A DNA stretch of 13,289 nucleotides from an uncultured beta proteobacterium. Its GTDB lineage: Bacteria; Pseudomonadota; Gammaproteobacteria; Burkholderiales; Burkholderiaceae. The translations under genes were made by a program, and so were the position numbers. The notes beneath the pieces are model-generated. The model worked only from the letters and a program-made list of their open reading frames with translations. It searched no databases and was not told where the DNA came from. Shown piece by piece: positions 1 to 9,020 of the stretch; position 1 is the first letter of the stretch, and the number at the start of each line of letters is the position of its first letter. Location of the stretch: assembly GCA_903843315.1 (NCBI GenBank), contig CAIMPQ010000049.1:1-13289 (forward strand). The letters run 5' to 3'.

Positions 1-258
1 GAACTCGATATCGCCGAAGGGCCAATCCTGCTGCTCAAGATTAAGGCATTTGGGGGTAATTAAAGGATTGTTTAAGCCCTCAACTGCAGCAACATCTTGA
101 TCAACAGCCATTACGGAATAGCCTAGGCCAGCCAACCATTCCGAATGACGCCCCGTACCACAGGCAAGATCAAGCACCACCCCACCCTTTGGAATGAGAG
201 GAGCAAAACGCCTCACCCAAGGGGATGCATTCAGATTGACATCATGCGCACGAGGCAA
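1..258 (-). CDS. class I SAM-dependent methyltransferase, N-terminal part (cut by window edge)
   Basis: An open frame runs from just after trpS to the window edge without a stop; 86 codons are visible. The translation begins MPRAHDVNLNASPWVRR and contains the glycine-rich SAM-binding motif I (VVLDLACGTGRH), followed about 20 residues later by the acidic end of strand 2 (VMAVDQD). This is the Rossmann-fold class I methyltransferase pattern. The substrate cannot be told from this part. There is no in-frame ATG near the front. TTG at 258 is preferred because a TGAGG sequence lies 6 bases before it; TTG at 270, overlapping the trpS stop, is the alternative. The tight junction with trpS suggests one transcript and translational coupling. 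The family call is firm; the start and the function are not. Confidence 0.8.
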   Translation of the reverse strand, partial: MPRAHDVNLNASPWVRRFAPLIPKGGVVLDLACGTGRHSEWLAGLGYSVMAVDQDVAAVEGLNNPLITPKCLNLEQQDWPFGDIEF

Positions 259-266
259 GGCAATCC

Positions 267-1469
267 TCAATCGTACGCTAGGCCCATTGCTTCACGAACC
301 TCTCGCATGGTTTCTTGGGCAACTTTACGCGCCTTATCGCAGCCATCCGCAATGATCGAACGCAATAAACTGGGATCATCTAAATACTTCTGAGCGCGCT
401 CAAACATGGGTTGCTGCTCTGCCAGAATCGCATCGATGACTGGTTGCTTGCACTCCAGACAACCAATGCCAGCAGATTTACAACCCTGTTCAACCCACCG
501 CTTGGTTTCTTCATTTGAATACACAGTGTGTAATTGCCATACTGGACAACGTGCTGGATCTCCCGCATCCGTTCTACGTACCCGAGCAGGATCCGTAGGC
601 ATTGTGCGGATTTTCTTAGTCACATCTTCTGGATTTTCACGAATACTGATCGTGTTGCCATAGGACTTGGACATTTTCTGACCGTCAATACCAGGCATAC
701 GAGATGCAGTCGTCAGCAAAGCTTGTGGCTCAGGAAGAATAATTTTGCGGGAACCTTCCAAGAAACCAAATAATCTCTCACGATCTGCCATCGATAAGCT
801 TTGCGCTTCTTGAAGCAAGGCTTTGGCTTGCTCTAGAGCTTCATCATCGCCCCTCTCTTGGAATGCGACGCGTAACTCTGCATACATCTTGGCGCGCTTA
901 CTACCCAACTTCTTTACTGCTTCTAAGGATTTTTCTTCAAATCCTGGCTCACGACCGTACAAGTAATTAAAACGCCGTGCAACTTCACGAGTCATTTCAA
1001 CGTGAGGAACCTGATCTTCGCCAACTGGAACAAACTGTGCGCGGTAAATCAAAATGTCTGCCGCTTGCAATAATGGATATCCAAGAAAACCATAGGTTTG
1101 CAGGTCTTTTTCTTTTAATTTTTCGATCTGATCCTTATAGGTCGGCACACGCTCAAGCCAGCCCAAGGGGGTTCCCATCGATAGCAATAGGAAGAGTTCG
1201 GCATGCTCTGGCACCTTGCTTTGAATAAACAAAGTTGCCTGATTGGGATCAACGCCCGTTGCCAACCAGTCAATCACCATATCCCAGACGGATTGTTCAA
1301 TCACCTCTGGAGTTTCGTAATGGGTAGTTAAGGCATGCCAATCCGCAACAAAAAAGAAGCATGGATACTCTGACTGCAAACGTACCCAATTTTTTAATAC
1401 GCCATGGTAATGGCCAAGATGCAAATTACCCGTAGGTCGCATACCAGAGAGAACACGTTCAGCAAACAT
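267..1469 (-). CDS. trpS: tryptophanyl-tRNA synthetase, long form
   Basis: Cytosolic class I aminoacyl-tRNA synthetase that charges tRNA-Trp with tryptophan using ATP. The 400-residue product has the HIGH-type motif HLGH (17-20) and KMSKS (265-269, in GQKMSKSYGN). It is longer than the ~330-residue E. coli enzyme because of a charged helical insert around 170-255 ahead of KMSKS; from memory this length is usual in betaproteobacteria. The C-terminal tRNA-binding half has cysteines at 308, 330, 337 and 340 (C-x21-C-x6-C-x2-C), close to the C-x22-C-x6-C-x2-C iron-sulfur motif known from Thermotoga TrpRS. It starts with ATG; the 34-base gap to the upstream PHP gene is purine-rich but shows no clear Shine-Dalgarno sequence. 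The stop overlaps the earlier possible start of the methyltransferase gene. Confidence 0.97.
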   Translation of the reverse strand: MFAERVLSGMRPTGNLHLGHYHGVLKNWVRLQSEYPCFFFVADWHALTTHYETPEVIEQSVWDMVIDWLATGVDPNQATLFIQSKVPEHAELFLLLSMGTPLGWLERVPTYKDQIEKLKEKDLQTYGFLGYPLLQAADILIYRAQFVPVGEDQVPHVEMTREVARRFNYLYGREPGFEEKSLEAVKKLGSKRAKMYAELRVAFQERGDDEALEQAKALLQEAQSLSMADRERLFGFLEGSRKIILPEPQALLTTASRMPGIDGQKMSKSYGNTISIRENPEDVTKKIRTMPTDPARVRRTDAGDPARCPVWQLHTVYSNEETKRWVEQGCKSAGIGCLECKQPVIDAILAEQQPMFERAQKYLDDPSLLRSIIADGCDKARKVAQETMREVREAMGLAYD

Positions 1470-1503
1470 CTTTATTCTTTATCTTTTTAATTAACTTCGT
1501 TGT

Positions 1504-2352
1504 TTAATGAAATGCCGACCATACTGGCGTGAGGTGATCGGGTAAATGGGGTAAGTTGCCAAGATCAATATGACTTTCATCAGGATCATGGAAGTCAGAT
1601 CCGCGTGACGCTAAAAAGCCATATTGTTGTGCTATTTTTCCATAGGTTTGATACTGATCTGGGCTATGACTTCCAGTAATGACTTCAATTGCTAGACCGC
1701 CAATATCCTTGAAATGCTTATATAACTCATCCATTTGCATGGCATTGAGTTTATAGCGTCCAGGGTGGGCAATCACTGCAACGCCACCTGCCGCCTTAAT
1801 CCAGGAAACAGCATCATCTAGAGTAGCCCACATGTGAGGAATGTACCCTGGCTTATCTTCAACTAAATAATTTTTAAATACTTGCTCAGTATCACGACAG
1901 ATACCCTGTTCAACTAAGAAACGAGCAAAGTGGGTTCTTGAAATCAGATCATGATTACCAGCGAAATGTAAGGCGCCTTCGTAGGCCCCTGGAATGCCTA
2001 CTTTCAATAGCTGCTCAGCCATCAGCTTCGCGCGATTTCCTCTACCGTCGCGCGTGCGTCGGAGACCTTCTAAAATACCGACATGATCTGCATCAATTCC
2101 TAAGCCAACAATATGAACCGTTTGACCCATCCAAGTGACAGATATCTCGACACCTGCAAGGTAATCGATTTTTAAAGCACTCGCTGCATCACGTGCACGC
2201 TGTTGACCGCCAAGCTCGTCATGATCGGTTAATGCCCAAAGATGGACACCATTCGCTTTAGCGCGCTCCGCTAATTGTTCGGGGGTCAAGGTTCCATCAG
2301 ATACGACTGAATGGCAATGCAAATCGGCATTTAGGGTGGAAAAGCTGCTCAT
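1504..2352 (-). CDS. rnm: PHP-domain phosphoesterase, RNase AM / YciV type
   Basis: The 282-residue product is a complete PHP-domain metal-dependent phosphoesterase. Visible metal and active-site motifs are DLHCHS-x3-DGT (H12, H14, D19), LTDHDE (41-46), GVE (E69), H80, RTH (H141), AHPGR (H196) and GSDFH (D253, H255). The order and length match E. coli YciV/TrpH, now RNase AM, a 5'-3' exonuclease on short RNA and rRNA ends, and the related nucleoside 3',5'-bisphosphate phosphatase of Chromobacterium. Which activity dominates here is inference. It lies 9 bases after zapE and 34 before trpS. The ATG follows TAGGG very closely (2 bases), a poor ribosome site, so translation may depend on coupling to zapE. 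The PHP call is firm; the symbol is by similarity. Confidence 0.88.
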   Translation of the reverse strand: MSSFSTLNADLHCHSVVSDGTLTPEQLAERAKANGVHLWALTDHDELGGQQRARDAASALKIDYLAGVEISVTWMGQTVHIVGLGIDADHVGILEGLRRTRDGRGNRAKLMAEQLLKVGIPGAYEGALHFAGNHDLISRTHFARFLVEQGICRDTEQVFKNYLVEDKPGYIPHMWATLDDAVSWIKAAGGVAVIAHPGRYKLNAMQMDELYKHFKDIGGLAIEVITGSHSPDQYQTYGKIAQQYGFLASRGSDFHDPDESHIDLGNLPHLPDHLTPVWSAFH

Positions 2353-2361
2353 AACCCTATT

Positions 2362-3465
2362 TTAGGTCAAGCTGGTGTCAATTACCCGACGCGGCGCATC
2401 TAGGTAGTCGCGAGACTGCATTTCGATCAGGCGGGATACGGTTCGGGAGAATTCGGCGGTAATTTGTCCCTCGGTATACAAATCAGGGGCTGGAACCTCA
2501 GCAGAGATGATTAATTTGATCTTATGGTCATATAAAACATCAATTAGCCAAATAAAGCGCCGTGCCTCATTAGTCATTCTAGGGGGCATATAAGGCACAC
2601 CAGAGAGAATTACCGTATGAAACTGCTTGGCAATTTCTAAATAATCGTTCTGGGAACGCGGCCCACAGCACAAAGTCTGAAAATCAAACCAGACCACGCC
2701 ATCAGCCATATGCAATGGCCGTAGTTCGCGTGACTCAATGTTTAAAGCCGGTCTATTAATTTCTCTTTGATTACCAATGAGCGTTTGAAACATTTGACCA
2801 AGGGTAGCCTGGGTATGGGCATTCACCGGAGTTAAATAGGCCTCAACCTGCGCCATCTGTACTCGACGGTAATCATTGCCGGCATCTACGTTCAACACAT
2901 CCAGCTTTTCTTCTAGAAGTTTGATGGCTGGTAATAAACGGTCGCGATGCAAGCCGTTTGGATACAGCTGATCAGGACGGTAGTTTGAGGTCATGACAAA
3001 TTGCACGCGGTCTTCAAAAAGCGCAGTCAGCAAACGATATAAGATCATGGCATCAGCAATGTCATTGATATGAAACTCGTCAAAACAAATCAAGCGATAA
3101 CGAAGTGAGATTCTTTTGGCCAGCTCATCAAGTGGGTCGGCTAGACCAGAAAGCTCATGCAGTTCACGATGTACTTCACGCATGAACTCATGAAAATGAA
3201 TGCGGATCTTTTTCTCTAATGGAGATGCTGCATAAAAGCAGTCCATCAAGAAAGATTTGCCACGCCCTACTCCACCCCATAAGTAAAGCCCACGGGGTAA
3301 ATCAGGTTTAAAGAATTTTTTCTTGAGATTGTTGCTGCGGATTTCTTTATAAGCAATCCACTCATCCTCGCATTGCTGTAAGCGCTCTACAGCACGGAGC
3401 TGCGCGGGATCGCTGTGATACCCGCGCGTCTTTAACTCTTGCTGGTAAAACTCAATGGTTTTCAA
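2362..3465 (-). CDS. zapE: ZapE, AFG1-family cell division ATPase
   Basis: A 367-residue AFG1/ZapE-family P-loop ATPase. Walker A is GGVGRGKS (64-71), Walker B is LICFDEFH (125-132), and the sensor-1 region TSNYRPDQLYPNGLHR (159-174) is typical of the family. In E. coli ZapE associates with the Z-ring under stress or low oxygen and destabilises FtsZ polymers; mitochondrial relatives act in respiratory-complex quality control. The gene starts with TTG directly after the lpdA TAA (zero spacing), with no clear Shine-Dalgarno sequence and no ATG until far inside the ATPase domain. Translation therefore probably depends on ribosomes finishing lpdA. Placement after odhA-odhB-lpdA is common in betaproteobacteria. 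Confidence 0.93.
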   Translation of the reverse strand: MKTIEFYQQELKTRGYHSDPAQLRAVERLQQCEDEWIAYKEIRSNNLKKKFFKPDLPRGLYLWGGVGRGKSFLMDCFYAASPLEKKIRIHFHEFMREVHRELHELSGLADPLDELAKRISLRYRLICFDEFHINDIADAMILYRLLTALFEDRVQFVMTSNYRPDQLYPNGLHRDRLLPAIKLLEEKLDVLNVDAGNDYRRVQMAQVEAYLTPVNAHTQATLGQMFQTLIGNQREINRPALNIESRELRPLHMADGVVWFDFQTLCCGPRSQNDYLEIAKQFHTVILSGVPYMPPRMTNEARRFIWLIDVLYDHKIKLIISAEVPAPDLYTEGQITAEFSRTVSRLIEMQSRDYLDAPRRVIDTSLT

Positions 3466-4902
3466 TTACATATTTAATGCGCGTTGATCCGTCGCTAATG
3501 CTGCTTCGCGCATCACTTCTGATAAGCTTGGATGCGGATGACAGATACGTGCAATATCTTCAGCTGCTGCTTTGAATTCCATGGCTACTGCAGCTTCAGC
3601 AATTAAGTCAGAAGCATTTGGCCCAATGATATGGACCCCAAGGATTTCATCTGTCTTGGCATCAGCCAATATTTTGACAAAACCATCGGCACGGCCCATA
3701 CCCAAGGCACGACCATTAGCCGCAAATGGGAACTGACCTGCCTTATAAGCAATGCCAGCTTCTTTAAGTGCTTGCTCAGTCTTACCAACCCAGGCAATCT
3801 CAGGATCGGTATAGATAACCCAAGGAATACAGTTGTAGTCGATATGGGGTTTTTGACCTGCAATCACTTCAGCAACCAATACACCTTCATCTTCCGCTTT
3901 ATGTGCGAGCATTGGACCACGAACGACGTCGCCGACAGCGTATACGCCAGGTGCAGAGGTTGCGCAGGTATGGTCATCAATTGGAATAAAACCACGCTCA
4001 TCTACTTTGAGACCAATCTGATCTAAACCTAACTTATCAGTATTGGGAATACGACCAACAGAAACAATCAAGCGATCACATTCTAATTTAGCGGCTTTAC
4101 CAGCGCTATCAGTGTAATTCACCACTACACCTTTTTTATCCACCTTCACTTCACCGATCTTCACACCCATATTAATGTTCAGGCCCTGCTTTGCAAAAAG
4201 CTTTTGCGCTTCTTTAGCAATACCTTGATCACAAGCTGCCAAGAATGTAGGTAATGCTTCAAGCACAGTAACTTCAGATCCGAGTCGACGCCAAACAGAA
4301 CCAAGCTCCAAACCAATGACGCCAGCGCCAATGACACCGAGCTTCTTAGGGACCGAATCAAACTTCAGAGCACCTTCGTTATCGCAAATCAACACATTGT
4401 CTACAGTCAGACCTGGCAAATGACGTGCTTTAGAGCCTGTTGCAATGATCACATTCTTTGCAGTAACAGTTTCTTTGTCTTTGCCATCAATTTTGACTTG
4501 ATAGCCCTCGGCAGTTTTACCTTCAAAAGAAGCATGACCTTTTAACAAAGTAATTTTGTTTTTGCGGAACAGATACTGAATACCACCTGTCATCTTCGTA
4601 ACGATGTCATCCTTACGAGCAACCATCTTCTGAGAGTCAATACTGATAGCGCCCACTTTAATTCCATGATCAGCAGCATGATGACCAATCTTCTCGAACT
4701 CTTCAGAAGAGGCCAACAAGGCTTTAGAAGGAATGCAGCCTACGTTTAAGCAAGTGCCACCTAGGCGGGGCTCGCCTTTAGGATCATCATACGAACTGGA
4801 TTCGGCACAGGCAACTTTAAAACCGAGTTGCGCTGCACGAATTGCGGCGATGTAGCCACCAGGACCACCACCGATTACGAGTACATCAAAAGCTTGGCTC
4901 AT
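3466..4902 (-). CDS. lpdA: dihydrolipoyl dehydrogenase (E3)
   Basis: FAD- and NAD-dependent disulfide oxidoreductase that reoxidises the dihydrolipoyl group on E2 of 2-oxo acid dehydrogenase complexes. The 478-residue product has the FAD motif GGGPGGY (11-17), the redox pair in GGTCLNVGCIPSK (C51 and C56), ATGS (154-157), the NAD-binding motif GAGVIG (192-197), a second FAD motif with GD near the dimer interface, and the C-terminal active-site HPHPSLSE (H457, E462). Length and motifs are complete. A good ribosome site (AAGGA, about 7 bases before ATG) precedes it, 12 bases after odhB. Co-transcription with odhA-odhB assigns it to the 2-oxoglutarate complex; it might also serve pyruvate dehydrogenase or glycine cleavage. 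Confidence 0.98.
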   Translation of the reverse strand: MSQAFDVLVIGGGPGGYIAAIRAAQLGFKVACAESSSYDDPKGEPRLGGTCLNVGCIPSKALLASSEEFEKIGHHAADHGIKVGAISIDSQKMVARKDDIVTKMTGGIQYLFRKNKITLLKGHASFEGKTAEGYQVKIDGKDKETVTAKNVIIATGSKARHLPGLTVDNVLICDNEGALKFDSVPKKLGVIGAGVIGLELGSVWRRLGSEVTVLEALPTFLAACDQGIAKEAQKLFAKQGLNINMGVKIGEVKVDKKGVVVNYTDSAGKAAKLECDRLIVSVGRIPNTDKLGLDQIGLKVDERGFIPIDDHTCATSAPGVYAVGDVVRGPMLAHKAEDEGVLVAEVIAGQKPHIDYNCIPWVIYTDPEIAWVGKTEQALKEAGIAYKAGQFPFAANGRALGMGRADGFVKILADAKTDEILGVHIIGPNASDLIAEAAVAMEFKAAAEDIARICHPHPSLSEVMREAALATDQRALNM

Positions 4903-4914
4903 GATCTTTCCTTT

Positions 4915-6120
4915 TTATAAATCAAGGAGAAGTCGTGAAGGATCTTCCAAGGCATCCTTCATAGCAACTAAGCCAAGCACCGCTTCACGGCCATCAATGA
5001 TGCGGTGATCATATGACAAAGCGAGGTAGTTGATTGGACGAACAACTACTTGACCATTCTCAACCACAGCACGGTCTTTAGTAGCATGGATACCCAAAAT
5101 GGCAGATTGTGGTGGGTTGATGATTGGGGTGGAGAGCATAGAGCCAAATACGCCACCATTAGAGATGGAGAACGTTCCACCAGTCAAATCTTCAATCGAC
5201 AATTTACCCTCACGAGCTTTAACGCCGTACTCAGCTATCTTCTTTTCAATATCCGCCAAGGTCATTTGATCAACGTCGCGCAGAATAGGCACTACCAAGC
5301 CACGTGGTGAACTTACAGCAATACCGATATCAAAGTAGCCGTGATAAACGATGTCATTGCCATCAACAGATGCATTGAGCAATGGGAATTTCTTTAAAGC
5401 ATGAGTTGCTGCTTTAACGAAGAAAGACATGAAACCCAACTTCACACCGTGAACTTTTTCAAATTGATCTTTGTACTTATTACGCATTGCAATCACTGGA
5501 GCCATATTGACTTCATTGAAGGTAGTCAAGATAGCGTTATTTGCTTGTGATTCCAGCAAACGTTCAGCAATACGAGCACGCAAGCGGCTCATTGGTACAC
5601 GCTCTTCTGGGCGATCACCCATTGGAATTGGTGCGCTTGGCAATGCCGCAGATTTTGCACCACCAGCAGCAGCATTTAATGCATCGCCCTTAGTAATGCG
5701 ACCATCACGACCAGATCCAGCAACTTGTCCTGAGCCAATATTGTTTTCCGCAAGGATCTTGGCTGCTGAAGGAGCAGCGGCTGCGCCAGCAGATTTAGCT
5801 GGAGCTGCTGCTTTTGCAGGAGCGGCGGCTGGTGCAGCCGCAGGAGCTGCAGCGGCAGCAGGAGCCGCAGAGGCAACAGCAGTGCTATCAATCTTCGCAA
5901 TCAATTGCTCGGCGACAACAGTTCCGCCATCAGCAACAATGATTTCAGTCAAAACCCCAGCTGAAGGTGCTGGAACTTCTAAGACCACTTTGTCAGTTTC
6001 AATCTCAATCAAGATTTCATCTTGACCAACAGCGTCGCCGACTTTCTTTTTCCATTGCAATAAAGTTGCTTCAGCAACTGATTCAGAGAGTTGTGGAACT
6101 TTAACTTCAAAAATAGCCAT
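4915..6120 (-). CDS. odhB: 2-oxoglutarate dehydrogenase E2, dihydrolipoyl succinyltransferase
   Basis: Core transferase of the 2-oxoglutarate dehydrogenase complex, moving the succinyl group from E1 via lipoyl-lysine to CoA. The 401-residue product has a single N-terminal lipoyl domain (about 1-77) with the modified lysine in ETDKV (K44), a flexible Ala/Pro-rich linker (about 82-118), a peripheral-subunit-binding domain (about 119-150) that holds E1 or E3, and the catalytic domain ending with DHRIIDG (H372, D376). One lipoyl domain and the DHRIIDG form fit succinyl- rather than acetyltransferase. TAGGAT sits about 7 bases before ATG. The Ala-rich linker creates a long false antisense frame. 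It is also called sucB. Confidence 0.97.
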   Translation of the reverse strand: MAIFEVKVPQLSESVAEATLLQWKKKVGDAVGQDEILIEIETDKVVLEVPAPSAGVLTEIIVADGGTVVAEQLIAKIDSTAVASAAPAAAAAPAAAPAAAPAKAAAPAKSAGAAAAPSAAKILAENNIGSGQVAGSGRDGRITKGDALNAAAGGAKSAALPSAPIPMGDRPEERVPMSRLRARIAERLLESQANNAILTTFNEVNMAPVIAMRNKYKDQFEKVHGVKLGFMSFFVKAATHALKKFPLLNASVDGNDIVYHGYFDIGIAVSSPRGLVVPILRDVDQMTLADIEKKIAEYGVKAREGKLSIEDLTGGTFSISNGGVFGSMLSTPIINPPQSAILGIHATKDRAVVENGQVVVRPINYLALSYDHRIIDGREAVLGLVAMKDALEDPSRLLLDL

Positions 6121-6164
6121 GATTAATCCTAGTTATAGATATGTATGTTGAGTGATGACTACGA

Positions 6165-9020
6165 TTATTTCGTAATCACATAACCCTTTAGTTTGGCAAA
6201 TGCCGCATTCAATAAAGACTTCTGCTGTTCTTGGTGGAGATGAGCATATCCACAGGCCGGAGAAGCGGATGCAGGACGGCCTGCATAACCCAACTTCATG
6301 CCATCGGACATATTTTCCAGAATGTTGTGTTGTACGAAGAACCATGCACCTTGGTTTTGTGGCTCATCCTGACACCAAACAATTTCTTCAACTTTGGGAT
6401 ATTTCTTCAACTCAGAAGCCAATGCTTTGTGCGGGAATGGATACAACTGCTCCAAACGAATGATTGCAGAGTCAGTAATTTTCTTCTCAGTGCGCTGCTT
6501 GACCAAGTCGTAATACACCTTGCCTGAGCACATAACCAAACGGGTTACTTGCTTGGCATCGATAGTGTCATCGCGTTCTGGCAAGATTGTTTGGAAACCG
6601 CCCTTAGTAAACTCGGATAAAGGAGACGCGGCTTCTTTATTACGTAGCAAGGATTTTGGAGTCATCAAGATCAGCGGCTTGCGGAACTGACGAATCATCT
6701 GGCGACGTAATACGTGGAAGATCTGTGATGCGGTTGTTGGCTGAATTACTTGCATATTAGTATCAGCACACAACTGCATAAAGCGTTCAAGACGTGCGGA
6801 TGAATGCTCTGGGCCTTGACCCTCATATCCATGCGGTAACATCATGACTAAACCATTGGCACGACCCCACTTCACTTCGCCTGAGGCGATGAACTGGTCA
6901 ATGACGACTTGAGCGCCGTTGGCGAAATCACCAAACTGCGCCTCCCAGATAGTCAATGTATTGGGCTCGGCTGCAGCGTAACCATATTCAAATCCAAGCA
7001 CAGCTTCTTCGGAAAGAATCGAGTCAATCACCACAAACGGGGCTTGATCTTTTGTAACGTGCTGAAGGGCAATATAGGTACCGGTGTCCCACTTCTCACG
7101 GCTTTGATCATGCAATACGGCATGACGGTGAGTAAAGGTGCCGCGGCCACTATCTTCACCTGACAAGCGCACTGGATAACCACTAGCAACTAAGGATGCA
7201 AAAGCCATATGCTCGCCCATACCCCAGTCAATATTCACTTCACCACGTCCCATTGCTGCGCGATCGTTATAGACCTTCGCTACCAAAGGATGGGCTTTAA
7301 AGTCATCCGGAATAGTCGAAATCTTCTCGGCCAAACGCTTCCACTCTGTTAATGGAATGGCAGTATCTGCTTCATCAGTCCATTTCTTATTCAAGAATGG
7401 TGACCAATCTACTGCAAACTTCCCTTTGAAGTTACTCAAAACGGGATCGGATGTTTGCACGCCAGCATCCATTGCAGCACGATATTCTTTGACCATCAAA
7501 TCGCCCGTGCCAATAGGCAATGCACCTTGAGTCTCTAATTTATCGGCATACAGCTTGCGAGTGCCAGGGTGAGCGGCAATGATTTTGTACATCAATGGCT
7601 GAGTCATCGCAGGGCTATCTTGCTCGTTGTGCCCAAGTTTACGGAAACAAACGATATCGATCGCCACATCCTTATGAAACTTCATGCGGAACTCGAGCGC
7701 TAGTTTAGTAGCCAAAACCACTGCCTCAGGATCATCGCCATTCACATGCAATACCGGGGCATCCACAATTTTCATGATGTCCGTGCAATACAAGCTAGAA
7801 CGCAAATCGCGCGGGTCCGAAGTGGTAAAACCAATTTGATTATTAATGACAATATGCACCGTACCACCAGTGGAATAGCCACGAACTTCTGACATCGCTA
7901 GCGTCTCTTGCATCACGCCCTGACCTGCAATCGCAGCATCGCCATGCACTAAAACTGGCATTACTTGCATACCTAACATATCCCCACGACGCTCCATACG
8001 AGCACGTGCAGAACCTTCGACTACGGGGTTGACGATTTCTAAATGGGATGGGTTAAATGCTAAAGACAAGTGAACCGGACCACCAGGGGTGGAGATATCG
8101 CTTGAGAAACCTTGGTGATACTTCACATCGCCTGCAGGTAATGTTTCTGGACCTTTGTGCTCAAACTCCGCAAACAGGTCTTTTGGCATTTTGCCCAATG
8201 TATTCACCAACACATTAAGACGACCACGGTGGGCCATACCAATCACAATCTCTTGGACGCCTTTTGCACCCGCCTCACGAACCAACTCATCCATACAGGC
8301 AATAAAACTCTCGCCACCCTCAAGAGAGAAGCGTTTTTGACCAACATACTTCGCCTGGAGATAGCGCTCAAGGCCTTCAGAGGCAGTTATGCGATCCAAA
8401 ATCTGACGCTTCTCTTCCACATTAAATTGTGGGGTTGAGCGAATGGATTCTAATTTCTCTTGCCACCATTTTTTAATCTTCTGATCAGCAATAAACATAT
8501 ATTCGACACCGATGGTGCCGCAATACGTTTCACGTAATGCTTGCAAGAGATCTCGCAAGGACATTTCGGTTCTGCCGAAGAAGGTATTACTCGTATTGAA
8601 GACGATATCCATATCGCCATCAGTAAATCCGTAGAAAGTAGGATCTAATTCAGGAATGTCCTGGCGCTCAGTACGCTTTAAAGGATCAATATTGGCCCAG
8701 CGATTACCGACGTTTCGATAAGCGGCAATTAATTGCTGAACAGCAACGCGTTTCCGTCCCAACTCGGAGTCGGCCGAATCAGAAATGGTTCTGATAGGAC
8801 CTTGCTTGGCTCGTTCTGCAAACGAAGCAACAATCGGCGCATGCGCGATGTCGGTTCTCGAGGATCCGTCCACAGCAGGAACTTGTTTCACGTTATCAAA
8901 ATAGGCTCGCCAATGATCAGCTACAGAAGCTGGATCGTGCAAGTAGGATTCGTAGAGCTCCTCTACGTAGGGTGCGTTACCGCCGAAGAGATAGGAATTA
9001 TCCCTTTGTTCCTGCATCAT
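6165..9020 (-). CDS. odhA: 2-oxoglutarate dehydrogenase E1
   Basis: Thiamine-diphosphate-dependent E1 subunit that decarboxylates 2-oxoglutarate and transfers succinyl to E2, the committed step of the complex in the TCA cycle. Features in order (numbered from the chosen start): the N-terminal E2-binding segment SYLFGGNAPYVEELY (about 9-23), the substrate-region motifs GMAHRGRLN (about 261-269) and FNPSHLE (about 322-328), the ThDP/Mg motif HGDA...NNQIGF (about 359-398), then the transketolase pyrimidine and C-terminal domains (MTPKSLLRNK). At about 951 residues it is full length. The frame is open back to a GTG at 9029, but AAAGG at 9029-9033 is correctly spaced (8 bases) only for ATG at 9020, so that start is chosen. 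Its leader is highly structured. Confidence 0.97.
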   Translation of the reverse strand: MMQEQRDNSYLFGGNAPYVEELYESYLHDPASVADHWRAYFDNVKQVPAVDGSSRTDIAHAPIVASFAERAKQGPIRTISDSADSELGRKRVAVQQLIAAYRNVGNRWANIDPLKRTERQDIPELDPTFYGFTDGDMDIVFNTSNTFFGRTEMSLRDLLQALRETYCGTIGVEYMFIADQKIKKWWQEKLESIRSTPQFNVEEKRQILDRITASEGLERYLQAKYVGQKRFSLEGGESFIACMDELVREAGAKGVQEIVIGMAHRGRLNVLVNTLGKMPKDLFAEFEHKGPETLPAGDVKYHQGFSSDISTPGGPVHLSLAFNPSHLEIVNPVVEGSARARMERRGDMLGMQVMPVLVHGDAAIAGQGVMQETLAMSEVRGYSTGGTVHIVINNQIGFTTSDPRDLRSSLYCTDIMKIVDAPVLHVNGDDPEAVVLATKLALEFRMKFHKDVAIDIVCFRKLGHNEQDSPAMTQPLMYKIIAAHPGTRKLYADKLETQGALPIGTGDLMVKEYRAAMDAGVQTSDPVLSNFKGKFAVDWSPFLNKKWTDEADTAIPLTEWKRLAEKISTIPDDFKAHPLVAKVYNDRAAMGRGEVNIDWGMGEHMAFASLVASGYPVRLSGEDSGRGTFTHRHAVLHDQSREKWDTGTYIALQHVTKDQAPFVVIDSILSEEAVLGFEYGYAAAEPNTLTIWEAQFGDFANGAQVVIDQFIASGEVKWGRANGLVMMLPHGYEGQGPEHSSARLERFMQLCADTNMQVIQPTTASQIFHVLRRQMIRQFRKPLILMTPKSLLRNKEAASPLSEFTKGGFQTILPERDDTIDAKQVTRLVMCSGKVYYDLVKQRTEKKITDSAIIRLEQLYPFPHKALASELKKYPKVEEIVWCQDEPQNQGAWFFVQHNILENMSDGMKLGYAGRPASASPACGYAHLHQEQQKSLLNAAFAKLKGYVITK

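Noticed and set aside
3631..4026. 131-codon plus-strand frame inside lpdA
   Set aside because: Antisense to a complete, well conserved gene; no family resemblance.
5471..6025. 184-codon plus-strand Ala-rich frame
   Set aside because: Antisense shadow of the Ala/Pro linker of odhB, produced by GC-rich codon bias.
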